Below are positions 1-8,423 of a stretch of 37,558 nt of DNA, in pieces. A program made the translations under genes and the position numbers. Each line of letters starts with the position of its first letter. Within the stretch, counting starts at the first letter, position 1. Below the pieces are notes generated by a model that worked only from the letters and a program-made list of their open reading frames with translations, was not told the DNA's origin and searched no databases. Source of the stretch: JAVKDP01 sp040222185 (GTDB lineage Bacteria > Bacteroidota > Rhodothermia > Balneolales > Balneolaceae); the NCBI GenBank assembly GCA_040222185.1, contig JAVKDP010000051.1, forward strand, positions 1-37,558, in the 5' to 3' direction.

Positions 1-1096
1 TTCCAACTAAATTGGCTGAGATCGGGTTTGGGGAATCAGTCTCGGTATCAAAGCATAAAACCTTTGCATCTTTAAGCTCATTAACCAATTCCTTTACTCT
101 ATCTAAAGAATCAACAAGCTCATAGTTGTTATTCTCTACATCCAGCTTTTTTAGTTGTTCCACTTCTCCGATTGATCCGAATAAATCTACCTGGTCACCT
201 GTCTTGTCAGCAACAGGTCCTTCAGCTTCAAGGTATTTTCTGGTGAGAGTTCTGAATTCCATCTTCTTGAAGAACAAACCAAGTTCTTTCCTGTCAAATC
301 CATCCCATCCTAATTCTTCCCAATCTACCGTATTGGGCACATCTGTTTTAATGGTAACCATAAACTTTGCATGCATAGCTTGCTCAGCAAATTGCTGAAA
401 ACCTTCCCGCTGCCGTTTTGCAGTTATAGTATCAGCCTGGGCAATACATTCCTCTAAAGATCCAAATCGATCAATCAATGCTGGTGCTCCTTTTTTACCA
501 ATTCCCGGAACTCCAGGAATGTTATCGGCTGTATCTCCCAATATCGCCAACACATCTATTACTTTTTCCGGGTATACACCGAAGTAATCTTTCACCCCTT
601 CTCGATCAACTAAGTCGAACCCGCCATCCTTGTTGTTTGGCTTCAGCATTTTTATGTGATCATGAACCAGCTGCATGAAATCTTTGTCAGGAGTAACCAT
701 GAATACATCTACATCATCAGCATTTGCTCTTGATGCTACGGTACCAATTATATCATCGGCTTCGTATCCATCTTGTTCAATATTCTTAATTCCCCATGCA
801 TCAAGCATATCTTTTATCAATGGAATTCCAACTCGGAGTTCATCTGGTTGAGGTGGACGTTGGGCTTTGTAGGTTTCATCCGCAGTATGGCGGAATGTTG
901 GTGCATGAGTATCCCACGCTACTGCAATATGAGTGGGCTTTTTTTCCTCCAACATTTTTTCTAAGGTATTAGCGAAACCCAAAACAGGTCCGGTAGCAAT
1001 ACCACTACTATTTCTAAGATTGGCGTTTATAAAGGCAAAATGAGCGCGATAAGCGAGCGCCATTCCATCCAACAAGAATAGAAGTTTTTTTGACAT
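1..1096 (-). CDS. polA: DNA polymerase I, 5' part (cut by window edge)
   Basis: This is the N-terminal 365 codons of DNA polymerase I, which fills gaps and removes primers during replication and excision repair. It starts at ATG 1096 with MSKKLLFLLDGMALAYRAHF and runs off the left edge, so only about 40 percent of a usual 900+ residue protein is present. The 5'-3' exonuclease (FEN-like) domain fills residues 1 to about 300: the metal-binding run DGYEADDIIG, then TPDKDFMQL, then the helix-3-turn-helix signature GDTADNIPGVPGIGKKG. After a linker, FDTETDSPNP at 349-358 matches exonuclease motif I of the 3'-5' proofreading domain, with both acidic residues (D350, E352) present. That suggests an active proofreading domain, as in E. 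coli, unlike Taq. It diverges from the phosphatase gene at 1246. The identification is firm; the polymerase domain itself is not visible. Confidence 0.96.
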   Translation of the reverse strand, partial: MSKKLLFLLDGMALAYRAHFAFINANLRNSSGIATGPVLGFANTLEKMLEEKKPTHIAVAWDTHAPTFRHTADETYKAQRPPQPDELRVGIPLIKDMLDAWGIKNIEQDGYEADDIIGTVASRANADDVDVFMVTPDKDFMQLVHDHIKMLKPNNKDGGFDLVDREGVKDYFGVYPEKVIDVLAILGDTADNIPGVPGIGKKGAPALIDRFGSLEECIAQADTITAKRQREGFQQFAEQAMHAKFMVTIKTDVPNTVDWEELGWDGFDRKELGLFFKKMEFRTLTRKYLEAEGPVADKTGDQVDLFGSIGEVEQLKKLDVENNNYELVDSLDRVKELVNELKDAKVLCFDTETDSPNPISANLVG

Positions 1097-1245
1097 GAAT
1101 TCTTTTATTTTCCAGCTTCAAATTATAGAAGGAAACTAAAGGTTTTGAAGATAATTACGAACATTGATTCTTTTGTATCTAAAACAAAACTTTTTGCCTA
1201 TAATTACGAACACAATCCCAATTTGAAAATAGATTCAGTACATCT
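1097..1245. promoter_or_regulatory. Divergent promoter region with a 13-bp direct repeat
   Basis: This spacer separates polA (-) from the phosphatase gene (+). The 13-mer ATAATTACGAACA occurs twice, at 1151-1163 and 1200-1212, starting 49 bp apart. A perfect TATAAT lies at 1199-1204, with a TTGTAT about 20 bp upstream (1173-1178), so the right copy overlaps a plausible -10 box for the rightward gene. The repeat is seen directly; the promoter and any regulator binding are inferred. Confidence 0.4.
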
Positions 1246-2424
1246 TTGAGTTTAAAGAACCAAGCACAATCGGGCTACGGCACCAAAAAATTCTATAAGG
1301 AATATGTTTCTGGTATGAGCCGGGAGCGTATATCCAAAGAGTTAACTGCTGATACAGATAGGCTGAAGTTGCTCTATAAAGAAGCTGTAGAAGATATAGA
1401 ACGATCTCAGGGACAACAGTTACCTGGGCATGTGAAGTTCATGAGCCTTTTTTCTGATCTAACGCAACGCCTGAATCCCACTCGTCGCCTGGCATTTGGA
1501 GTTGGCAGCTTAAGTTTTGTAGGTCACTACATACTTGGTTTTTTTGGGTTATCCAATATTGTTTTCTTTTCCGGTTTATTACTCCCTGTTGCATTCTCGT
1601 CTATGTTTCTTCTGTTATTGGTTGAACTGCTTGAAAAGTCTGATGTGCAAAAAGAAATTGATCTGGCTCGTGACATTCAATTGAGCCTGCTTCCTGGGAC
1701 TTCGTTAAACAAAACGAACCTGGAGATTTATTCTTTCGCTCATACAGCAAAAGAAGTAGGCGGTGATTACCTGGATATTATCGACACTGAAAAAGGAACA
1801 TATGTTATTATTGCCGATGTATCAGGAAAAGGATTAAGTGCAGCACTATACATGGTTAGAATGCAGGCTTTAGTTAACCTGCTGGTTCATAAAGAACAGC
1901 CATCTCCAAAAGATTTGTTCCTTCAGCTAAAAGATTTTGTAAAAAGTAACAGCAAGGATAAAACCTTTGTGACAGGTTGTGTGGCATTCTTTCCTAATGA
2001 CAAAGAAGAGTTTGAATATGTGAGAGCAGGGCACAATATACCTGTGTATTACAGCAAAGAACGAGATGCTACTTTTAACCTCAAAGCGAATGGCTTTGCA
2101 CTGGGTATGACTTCAACCTCAATACTTGGCCAACACCTGGAGGTAAAGAAATTCCATTTCAAACCTGGCGACTCTGTTCTCTTCTACACTGACGGACTAA
2201 ATGAGGCTCGTAATGAACGAGGTGAAGAGTATGGTGAAGAACGTATTGAGTCATTAATGGAAATATATGGCTCCTTGCATGCCAAGACGGTTGTAAACAA
2301 GATACAATCCTCACTGGAAGCCTTTATTGGCTCTGAGCAGCCCGCAGATGACATCACCTTAACTTGTATCCATTCACCTGAACAAGTAGCTCCTAAGCAA
2401 ATTACAGAAGCAAAGGTGATCTAA
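1246..2424 (+). CDS. Membrane SpoIIE/RsbU-type PP2C serine phosphatase
   Basis: A 392-residue protein of the PPM/SpoIIE family, Mn/Mg-dependent serine/threonine phosphatases that often act on anti-sigma antagonists in partner-switching pathways. Two hydrophobic segments (about 83-104 and 106-128) anchor it, followed by a short helical linker with ARDIQLSLLPG (141-151), the usual entry to this domain. Catalytic motifs are present: KEVGGDYLD with D174, IIADVSGKG with D191, AGHN, FYTDGLNEAR and ADDITL near the end. There is no recognisable sensor domain beyond the membrane part. The longest reading starts at TTG 1246; an in-frame ATG at 1315 (MSRERISKEL) is an equally possible start and leaves all domains intact. 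It is 12 bp upstream of the glycosyltransferase gene and may be co-transcribed. No STAS or HPK-RsbW partner is nearby, so its substrate is unknown. Confidence 0.9.
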   Translation: MSLKNQAQSGYGTKKFYKEYVSGMSRERISKELTADTDRLKLLYKEAVEDIERSQGQQLPGHVKFMSLFSDLTQRLNPTRRLAFGVGSLSFVGHYILGFFGLSNIVFFSGLLLPVAFSSMFLLLLVELLEKSDVQKEIDLARDIQLSLLPGTSLNKTNLEIYSFAHTAKEVGGDYLDIIDTEKGTYVIIADVSGKGLSAALYMVRMQALVNLLVHKEQPSPKDLFLQLKDFVKSNSKDKTFVTGCVAFFPNDKEEFEYVRAGHNIPVYYSKERDATFNLKANGFALGMTSTSILGQHLEVKKFHFKPGDSVLFYTDGLNEARNERGEEYGEERIESLMEIYGSLHAKTVVNKIQSSLEAFIGSEQPADDITLTCIHSPEQVAPKQITEAKVI

Positions 2425-2436
2425 GCTCACCGGATT

Positions 2437-3924
2437 ATGAAAAAGATCCTTCCGCTTGTTCTGCCACTTATACTTTTTAAATTTCTGATTCAGATTTTTG
2501 GAAACAGAAATTATGGATTTCATCGTGATGAATTACTTCATCTTTCGGCAAGCGAACACCTGGATTGGGGATACTTTGAATTCCCACCTTTCATCGCATT
2601 TGTAGGTAAACTTTCTTATTTCTTTTTTGATTACGCCCTTTGGGGAGTTCGGCTATTCCCTACCCTCGCCGGAATAGCAATCCTGGTTCTTTGCTGTTTG
2701 ATGGCAAAGGAAATGGGAGGAAAATCGAAAGCCATTTTATTAGCTGGAATTTCTGTTCTAGCCTTTATTCCTTTTTATAGAAATCATACTCTTTTTCAAC
2801 CAGTTGCTTTCGATCAACTCTTTTGGTGCCTTGGTTTCTACTATGTGATTAAATACATAAACAGGGAGAATAAACGAGACTTGATGCTTTTGGGACTTGT
2901 AGCTGGACTGGGTCTTTTGAATAAATACACAATGCTTATTTGGGGCTTTGGAATAACGATAGGAATACTCTTCTATGACAAAGGAGCACTATTTAAATCG
3001 AAATGGCTTTATATCTCTGGATTAATCGCACTCATTGTCTTCCTTCCAAACCTATTCTGGCAATTTGAACACGGAATTCCGTTCCTGGATCATATGCGAG
3101 AATTATCCGACTCCCAATTATCTGAACAAGGAACCTGGGATTTTTTAAATGGACAACTGGAAATTATTCCCACACTTGGGATCTCGATACTGGGTTTCTT
3201 TGTGTTATTAATTGATCACAAATTCAGAAAATACAAAAGCGTTGGTATTGCCTTCCTTGTTATTCTATTAACGATGTGGTTACTAAAAGCAAAGGCATAC
3301 TATTTCTTTGCTGCCTACCCTTTAGTTTTTGCGGCTGGTTCAGTAAAAATTGAACAATGGTTAAGACGTTGGCCAAAGTGGAATTATGTAGTGGCAGCTT
3401 CGATGTTACTACCGGCTTTATATTTCATACCGAGGATGACCCCTATCCTACCTATTGAGACCTTTACATCCTGGTACCAAATTGAAGAAAGTAATGGTCG
3501 TTATGATTTAACTGGTGATTATGCAGACATGTTTGGCTGGGAAGAACAAATAGCATTGGTTGACAGTGTCTACAACTCTCTTTCACCCCAAGAACAAAAA
3601 AAGACTATACTCTGGGCTGAGAACTACGGTGAAGCGGGTGCTTTGAAAATTCTTGGAGATAAATACGATCTACCCAATCCAATTAGCAGGCATGGTAGTT
3701 TCTGGTATTGGGGCTATGGAGATGAAAATGCTGAAACATGGATAAGCATTGGAAATGAAGCAGCTTCGGTTCAATATGTTTTCAATGATTGTAAATTGAT
3801 AAAAACTATTACTCATCCGTATGCCATTGGTGAAGAAAATGGGATTCCACTCTATCTCTGTAAAAATCCTAAAGTTGATATTCCTCAATGGTGGGCTGAT
3901 TATGAAGAATATGTGTTTGATTAA
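2437..3924 (+). CDS. GT39/ArnT-like glycosyltransferase (GT-C fold)
   Basis: A 495-residue polytopic inner-membrane protein with roughly ten hydrophobic segments. The first periplasmic loop carries NYGFHRDELLHLSASEHL, with acidic residues D31 and E32 typical of the PMT/ArnT (GT39/GT83) superfamily. These enzymes move a sugar from a polyprenyl-phosphate carrier to a protein or lipid. The C-terminal part, from about residue 345 (after the last clear membrane segment), is soluble and probably periplasmic. ATG 2437 follows the phosphatase stop by 12 bp. The donor and acceptor cannot be told from the sequence; related proteins are annotated only as glycosyltransferase family 39. The family call is strong, the substrate unknown. 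Confidence 0.87.
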   Translation: MKKILPLVLPLILFKFLIQIFGNRNYGFHRDELLHLSASEHLDWGYFEFPPFIAFVGKLSYFFFDYALWGVRLFPTLAGIAILVLCCLMAKEMGGKSKAILLAGISVLAFIPFYRNHTLFQPVAFDQLFWCLGFYYVIKYINRENKRDLMLLGLVAGLGLLNKYTMLIWGFGITIGILFYDKGALFKSKWLYISGLIALIVFLPNLFWQFEHGIPFLDHMRELSDSQLSEQGTWDFLNGQLEIIPTLGISILGFFVLLIDHKFRKYKSVGIAFLVILLTMWLLKAKAYYFFAAYPLVFAAGSVKIEQWLRRWPKWNYVVAASMLLPALYFIPRMTPILPIETFTSWYQIEESNGRYDLTGDYADMFGWEEQIALVDSVYNSLSPQEQKKTILWAENYGEAGALKILGDKYDLPNPISRHGSFWYWGYGDENAETWISIGNEAASVQYVFNDCKLIKTITHPYAIGEENGIPLYLCKNPKVDIPQWWADYEEYVFD

Positions 3925-4035
3925 ATAACTTCGAGACTTCGTCTTTCCTTCCACTCCATGTAGTTACTGATTAAGTCCTCACTAGGACTTGAAATGTATC
4001 CCCTATTCTTTCCATCTGAGTTATAGACATAAAAA

Positions 4036-4062
4036 AAGCCCCTACTCAAATGAGAAGAGGCT
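4036..4062 (-). terminator. Rho-independent terminator for the TPR gene
   Basis: An interrupted hairpin (AAGCC with GGCTT outside, CTC with GAG inside, small internal mismatches) ends in seven T residues on the minus strand (complement of the A-run 4031-4037). It lies 20 bp beyond the TPR gene stop and fits termination of that gene. On the plus strand there is no T-run, so it does not obviously serve the glycosyltransferase gene. Confidence 0.6.
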
Positions 4063-4081
4063 TATCTGAAAAAAATTTCAA

Positions 4082-5098
4082 TTAGTTAGAAGGAGAAGCA
4101 CTTTTACACTTCAATTCAAACTCAATTTTATGCTCCGAAGGTGCTCTAAAAGAACCATATGAAGCACTCTTAAAAGCTTCGCATGATTTAGCATTGTCAC
4201 CTTTAACCTGGTAAGCAAGACCTAATTCAAAGTAGATTTTTGCTTTATCAGTGCTACCACCTTGCTCATTAGCAAGAGCCTTAGTAGCGTAATCAATTGC
4301 ACTGTCGCTGCTTCCTGTTTTATTAGAAACTTCAGCTAATCTGTAATAAGAGTCTGAAGATGTTTCATTGTACTCTAGCGATCTTTCAAGCATATCTACA
4401 GCTTGAGAGTTTCTTCTTGCTTCGATTGCCTTCGAACCTTTATAAAGTAAATCAGCATGAGCAGCTTCATTCGCCTGACGAACTACATCTCTGTCGTTAA
4501 CCTGAGTTCCAACAGCAATCGCTCTGTCAAACCAACCAATAATGCCATCTGTATCATCAGGATTTATTTTCTTGTGAACCAATCCTTTTTGATAATAAGC
4601 TTTAGCATAGTTTGAGTTCGTGTTAATTGCGTTATTTAATGATGCATCAGCACCAGCAAAATCTTCACGTTTGAAAAGCATAGTAGCTTTTTGGTAGTGA
4701 AGTTGAGCAAGTACACCAGTAGATCTTCTGGCTACCTCGTCATCACCTGAATCTGAACCAACTTCCTGGGCTTCACCAAAATTAGTTATTGCAGCATCAA
4801 GATTGGGGATAGATGGACTTGATTTAAAAGCATTGTAAGATTCAACAGCTTTAGAAAAGTAAAGTTTTGGAATCTGCTTTTCTGAACGCTCTTTTATATC
4901 GTTTCCTTCAGCACCTAATTGAGTAGCAATAGTAATTGCATTGGTATATGCTGAAATCGCAGCATCATAATCCTTTGCTTGAGCAAGTTCACGAGCCTGG
5001 TTATATGTGTTAATAGCATCCGTTTGTGTTTGTGCAAACACCATAATTGACGAAAATGCTATAACAGCGGTTAAAATAGTTTTCTTAAAAAACTTCAT
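4082..5098 (-). CDS. Secreted TPR-repeat protein
   Basis: A 338-residue protein with a clear Sec signal peptide: basic MKFFKK, a hydrophobic core, and a cut after VFAQ near residue 23. The mature part is almost entirely helical tetratricopeptide-like repeats, for instance AINTYNQARELAQAKDYDAA, a second around YQKATMLFKREDFAGADASL, a third around YAKAYYQKGLVHK, and a C-terminal pair near YYRLAEVSNKTGSSDSAIDY and YFELGLAYQVKGDNAKSCEA. TPR arrays are protein-protein scaffolds; no catalytic domain is seen. It is followed by its own terminator and preceded by an AT-rich 134-bp spacer that likely holds its promoter, so it is probably transcribed alone. It is predicted periplasmic. The function is not known. 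Confidence 0.85.
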   Translation of the reverse strand: MKFFKKTILTAVIAFSSIMVFAQTQTDAINTYNQARELAQAKDYDAAISAYTNAITIATQLGAEGNDIKERSEKQIPKLYFSKAVESYNAFKSSPSIPNLDAAITNFGEAQEVGSDSGDDEVARRSTGVLAQLHYQKATMLFKREDFAGADASLNNAINTNSNYAKAYYQKGLVHKKINPDDTDGIIGWFDRAIAVGTQVNDRDVVRQANEAAHADLLYKGSKAIEARRNSQAVDMLERSLEYNETSSDSYYRLAEVSNKTGSSDSAIDYATKALANEQGGSTDKAKIYFELGLAYQVKGDNAKSCEAFKSASYGSFRAPSEHKIEFELKCKSASPSN

Positions 5099-5232
5099 GT
5101 CTTTGTTAATTTTTTGATTGAAACGAATAAGCAGGGAATTTAATAAAAAATGTGCTTTTAATTAAAATCAATAACTCATTAAAATTTTAATTTATTGTCA
5201 TTCACAAGAACTATGAGAAAATTTTCATCTAT

Positions 5233-5943
5233 CTAAAAATAGAAATTTGGCATAGGTTCTTGTTTTTTATAGAAATCACAAATATGATTTACTCCTTCTT
5301 CTAAACTATCAGTAACCATAAAAAGTTCAGAATCCTTTTCAGAAATTGTTCCCCACTCCATCATTGTTGAATTTATCCATGAAACCAGGCCTCCCCAGTA
5401 GTCACTTCCAAATAAAATAATCGGGATTTTACTCACTTTATGAGTCTGAACAAGAGTGAGGCTTTCGAATAATTCATCCAACGTCCCAAAACCTCCGGGA
5501 AAAACCACGAGTGCCTGGGAGTATTTTATAAACATAACTTTTCGCACAAAGAAGTAATTGAAATTGATCGCATATTGTGGATCTACAAACTCGTTCATGC
5601 CTTGTTCAAAGGGTAACTGAATACCTACTCCTACCGACTTCCCCTTCCCTTCAACTGTTCCTTTATTCGCAGCCTCCATAATACCCGGCCCACCGCCAGA
5701 TATAACTCCAAATCCTTTTTGAGTGATTAATGAAGCAAACTCTGTAGCCAGCTTGTAATACTTCTCATCGGGTTTAGTTCTCGCAGAACCAAAGATAGAA
5801 ACACATGGTCCGATTTTAAAAAGCTTGTCATAACCTTCAACAAACTCTCCCATAATTTTAAAAATACTCCATATATCTTTGTCATACCCTTCCTTGTAGC
5901 TTTCTGGGATTTGGTGATTCATTGAGTTATTTGATTTTTTCAT
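5233..5943 (-). CDS. LOG-family (TIGR00730) Rossmann-fold protein
   Basis: A 236-residue cytoplasmic protein of the LOG/lysine-decarboxylase-like family. Hallmarks are FGSARTKPDEKYY (51-63), the nucleotide-binding GGGPGIME (83-90) and PGGFGTLDE (149-157), equal to the family signature PGGxGTxxE with its catalytic glutamate. Characterised members hydrolyse nucleoside 5'-monophosphates, releasing the base from ribose 5-phosphate (cytokinin-activating in plants), and act in nucleotide turnover or housecleaning. The ATG at 5943 overlaps the stop of the DUF5683 gene by 4 bp (ATGA), so translational coupling is likely. It is the last gene of the parA-parB-DUF5683 run, though nothing links it functionally to chromosome partition. 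Confidence 0.9.
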   Translation of the reverse strand: MKKSNNSMNHQIPESYKEGYDKDIWSIFKIMGEFVEGYDKLFKIGPCVSIFGSARTKPDEKYYKLATEFASLITQKGFGVISGGGPGIMEAANKGTVEGKGKSVGVGIQLPFEQGMNEFVDPQYAINFNYFFVRKVMFIKYSQALVVFPGGFGTLDELFESLTLVQTHKVSKIPIILFGSDYWGGLVSWINSTMMEWGTISEKDSELFMVTDSLEEGVNHICDFYKKQEPMPNFYF

Positions 5944-6617
5944 CTTGTTTTTTTGTGAAATGAGAAAGAAAAGGAAACACCGGGTACTTCCCCTATTGAG
6001 GCGTTGTATATAGTAGTTGGTTTCAATCCGGGGCTGAGTGTTAAATCGTCAGAAACATCGAATGAGCGTAAATGGGCAAATACATAAGCATCTACGGCAT
6101 TTAAGATATAGGCCAACACTACAGTAACATATATGAAATCTCTACGGTTACGTAAAAAGTTCCTGTTTGAAAGTAAGGCTGCCTGATTCAGACCTGCCAG
6201 GTTTGCTGGAGTAGCTCCGAATTTTAAATCAGTATTTTCTTCAAAGGAGTTATAGTAAGCTGCTCTGTAATCATGATAATCTTTGGTAAGAGTAACTGAA
6301 TAATAAGCCAGCCCGCCTATCAATCCATAAACTATGGGAACCTTCCATATCTGCTTATTAGTAATCTGTCCCCAACCCGGTATGAGCAATGACTTTCTAA
6401 GTACTGAGTTTGGATCAGGAAATTTCTCCTTTTCCAGTTCCTGTTTAATCGAAATTTTTTGGGGAAGAAAAGTTGAATATGAGATTAACTCCTGAGCATT
6501 TGCACTGCCAAGAACCAGGAATAAAAAAAGAAAAAATATCCGCTTAAATTGAGTCAAAGATTGCCAGAATACGTTCAAGATCATCTTCTGAATAATATTC
6601 GATTTTAATTTCTCCAC
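5940..6617 (-). CDS. DUF5683 membrane protein
   Basis: A small envelope protein of the DUF5683 family, which commonly sits next to parB in Bacteroidota and relatives. It has a signal-like hydrophobic segment (FFLFLFLVLGSANAQ), the family core SLLIPGWGQITNKQIWKVP followed by a hydrophobic stretch, and another near the C terminus (YVTVVLAYILNAVDAYVF). The longest reading (225 residues, ATG 6617) overlaps parB by 74 bp. ATG 6584 (MILNVFWQ) or TTG 6557 (MTQFKRIFFL, 205 residues, 14-bp overlap) give more ordinary signal peptides and are likelier starts. The stop overlaps the LOG gene start by 4 bp. The function is unknown. Confidence 0.83.
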   Translation of the reverse strand: MEKLKSNIIQKMILNVFWQSLTQFKRIFFLFLFLVLGSANAQELISYSTFLPQKISIKQELEKEKFPDPNSVLRKSLLIPGWGQITNKQIWKVPIVYGLIGGLAYYSVTLTKDYHDYRAAYYNSFEENTDLKFGATPANLAGLNQAALLSNRNFLRNRRDFIYVTVVLAYILNAVDAYVFAHLRSFDVSDDLTLSPGLKPTTIYNASIGEVPGVSFSFSFHKKTR

Positions 6618-7476
6618 CTTTCGCTTTTGGTTTAACCTGTACTTTTGTGCTAAAAGTACGTCTCAAACGTGTAGAAATTTCATCATAGAAGACATTTGCT
6701 GGTTCAGGTTTTTTTATCGCTTTCTTTTTTGTACCAGAACCAAGCTCCCTAACAGCGTCTTCAACCTGTCGAACTGACCAACCTAATTTTACTATTTTGG
6801 TCAATATCTTTTGTTGATCGACTTTGCTCTCAATAGTAATTAATGCACGGGCATGCCCAATGGTAATCACATTTGATATTAATGCCGCCTGGATAAAATC
6901 AGGCAGATTTAAAAGCCGAAGCATATTTGTTACAGTGGTCCGGTTTTTCCCAACTCTGCTCGCCACCTCAGCCTGGGTGTAGTCAAATTCCTCTACAAGA
7001 CGCTTATAACCCATTGCTATCTCAAGGGGATTTAGTTGCTCTCTTTGAATATTTTCAATTAGAGCAAAAGCCATACTTTGTTCGTCGTCGGCTTCCCTGA
7101 TGTAAGTTGGTATTTCATCAATTCCAGCAAGTTTTGAAGCTCTTAATCTTCGTTCGCCACTAATCAATTCAAATCGCTTCTCTCCGATATACCGGACTGT
7201 GATTGGCTGGATAAGCCCATGTTTTTTGATGGAATCTGCAAGTTCTTCCAGCTTCTCCTCATCAAACTCTTTCCTGGGTTGATTAGGATTAGCTCTAATA
7301 TGCTCAACCGGAACATTGAGTATCACATTAACACGTTCTTTTGGATCGGCCAGGTTCTTTTCAACACCAACCTTTGGCTTTGGAGTAGCTTTTTTGGAGC
7401 CTTTTTCTTCAGTCTCTGTTTCATACTCCGGGAAAAAAGCTCCCAACCCACGTCCTAATACTCTTTTAGAAGCCAT
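6544..7476 (-). CDS. parB: Chromosome partitioning protein ParB
   Basis: A 310-residue ParB/Spo0J-family CTPase clamp that loads at parS sites and helps segregate origins. The N terminus MASKRVLGRGLGAFFPE is the basic ParA-stimulating peptide. The CTP-binding N-terminal domain shows NPNQPR (63-68), GERRLRAS (107-114) and ENIQREQ (141-147). The helix-turn-helix that reads parS covers about 166-190 (YTQAEVASRVGKNRTTVTNM). The C-terminal dimerisation region is shorter and less conserved. It starts 8 bp after parA and is clearly in its operon. No parS-like palindrome near TGTTTCACGTGAAACA was noticed by eye in the window. Confidence 0.96.
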   Translation of the reverse strand: MASKRVLGRGLGAFFPEYETETEEKGSKKATPKPKVGVEKNLADPKERVNVILNVPVEHIRANPNQPRKEFDEEKLEELADSIKKHGLIQPITVRYIGEKRFELISGERRLRASKLAGIDEIPTYIREADDEQSMAFALIENIQREQLNPLEIAMGYKRLVEEFDYTQAEVASRVGKNRTTVTNMLRLLNLPDFIQAALISNVITIGHARALITIESKVDQQKILTKIVKLGWSVRQVEDAVRELGSGTKKKAIKKPEPANVFYDEISTRLRRTFSTKVQVKPKAKGGEIKIEYYSEDDLERILAIFDSI

Positions 7477-7484
7477 CTTTATCC

Positions 7485-8282
7485 TCAGTTAGAAAGTATA
7501 GGGCTGTTTTTGAACAGCTTTCTATTATTCTTGATTACTTCTCTAGCCAGCGAAAGATAGTTCTTGGAACCAGTACTTGTTGAATCATATAACAAGGCAG
7601 GTTTTCCGAAACTAGGAGCTTCAGCTAACCTGATATTTCTCGCGATAACAGATTTAAATACCCGGTCATCAAAATAACGCTTAACCTCTTCAGCTACCTG
7701 GTTTGAAAGCCTGGTACGCGTATCATACATCGTGAGAAGAACTCCTTCAATATCAAGCTCTTTATTTAGATGTTGCCTTACAATTTTGATCGTATTTAGT
7801 AATTGACCTAAACCTTCCAGGGCAAAATATTCGCATTGAACAGGAATTACGATTGAATCAGAAGCTGTAAGTGCATTGATTGTTAACAAACCCAGAGATG
7901 GAGGACAATCAATAATCACAAAGTCGTACCGATCTCTAAGATCAGCTATAGCCTTCTTTAAAATCCGCTCTCTTTCTTCCCTGTCAATCATTTCAATTTC
8001 GGCACCTACCAGGTTAATATGTGCAGGAACCAAATCTAAAAAGTCCAGGTCTGTTTGGCGGATGGAGTCATTTACATCAGCACTTCCAATCATCACCTCG
8101 TAGATTGAGTTAGTGACTGTTTTTGAATCGATACCTAAACCACTGGTAGTATTACTTTGCGGATCTATATCTATAACAAGTGTTGGGTGTTCTATTGCAG
8201 CAAGGCTGGCTGCCAGGTTAATTGCCGTGGTTGTTTTTCCTACTCCACCTTTTTGATTGGCAATTGAAATTACTTTACCCAT
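7485..8282 (-). CDS. parA: Chromosome partitioning ATPase ParA
   Basis: A 265-residue ParA/Soj/MinD-type ATPase. The deviant Walker A is KGGVGKTT at 11-18, with both the signature lysine and the P-loop lysine. Walker A' is DIDPQSNTT, and Walker B is FVIIDCPPS (121-129). The length and absence of an N-terminal DNA-binding extension fit chromosomal ParA (type Ib / Soj). With ParB it moves origin regions apart, the ATP-bound form binding the nucleoid. It is the first gene of the parA-parB-DUF5683-LOG operon; the 141-bp spacer upstream (8283-8423) is AT-rich and should hold the promoter. Chromosomal parAB often lies near the origin, but no dnaA is in this window. Confidence 0.96.
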   Translation of the reverse strand: MGKVISIANQKGGVGKTTTAINLAASLAAIEHPTLVIDIDPQSNTTSGLGIDSKTVTNSIYEVMIGSADVNDSIRQTDLDFLDLVPAHINLVGAEIEMIDREERERILKKAIADLRDRYDFVIIDCPPSLGLLTINALTASDSIVIPVQCEYFALEGLGQLLNTIKIVRQHLNKELDIEGVLLTMYDTRTRLSNQVAEEVKRYFDDRVFKSVIARNIRLAEAPSFGKPALLYDSTSTGSKNYLSLAREVIKNNRKLFKNSPILSN

Positions 8283-8423
8283 TAATATTATCCTGCTTTA
8301 TAAATGACTGATTTTAACAAAAATTCAATATAAAGCCACACCGTCTTCGATACAAAAATACTTATTAACACTAAAGCACAAAGTTATCCACATAAAATGA
8401 ACAAGCCAATGTGCTGCAATATG

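Noticed and set aside
126..964. Plus-strand frames opposite polA
   Set aside because: They are shadow frames of the minus-strand polA reading, whose 5'-3' exonuclease motifs are unmistakable and continuous.
3670..3954. Minus-strand frame opposite the end of the glycosyltransferase gene
   Set aside because: It is antisense to a well-supported coding sequence and shows no domain or signal.
6544..8282. Origin or parS site next to parAB
   Set aside because: No close match to TGTTTCACGTGAAACA and no DnaA-box cluster was noticed by eye in the window; a computed search could overturn this.
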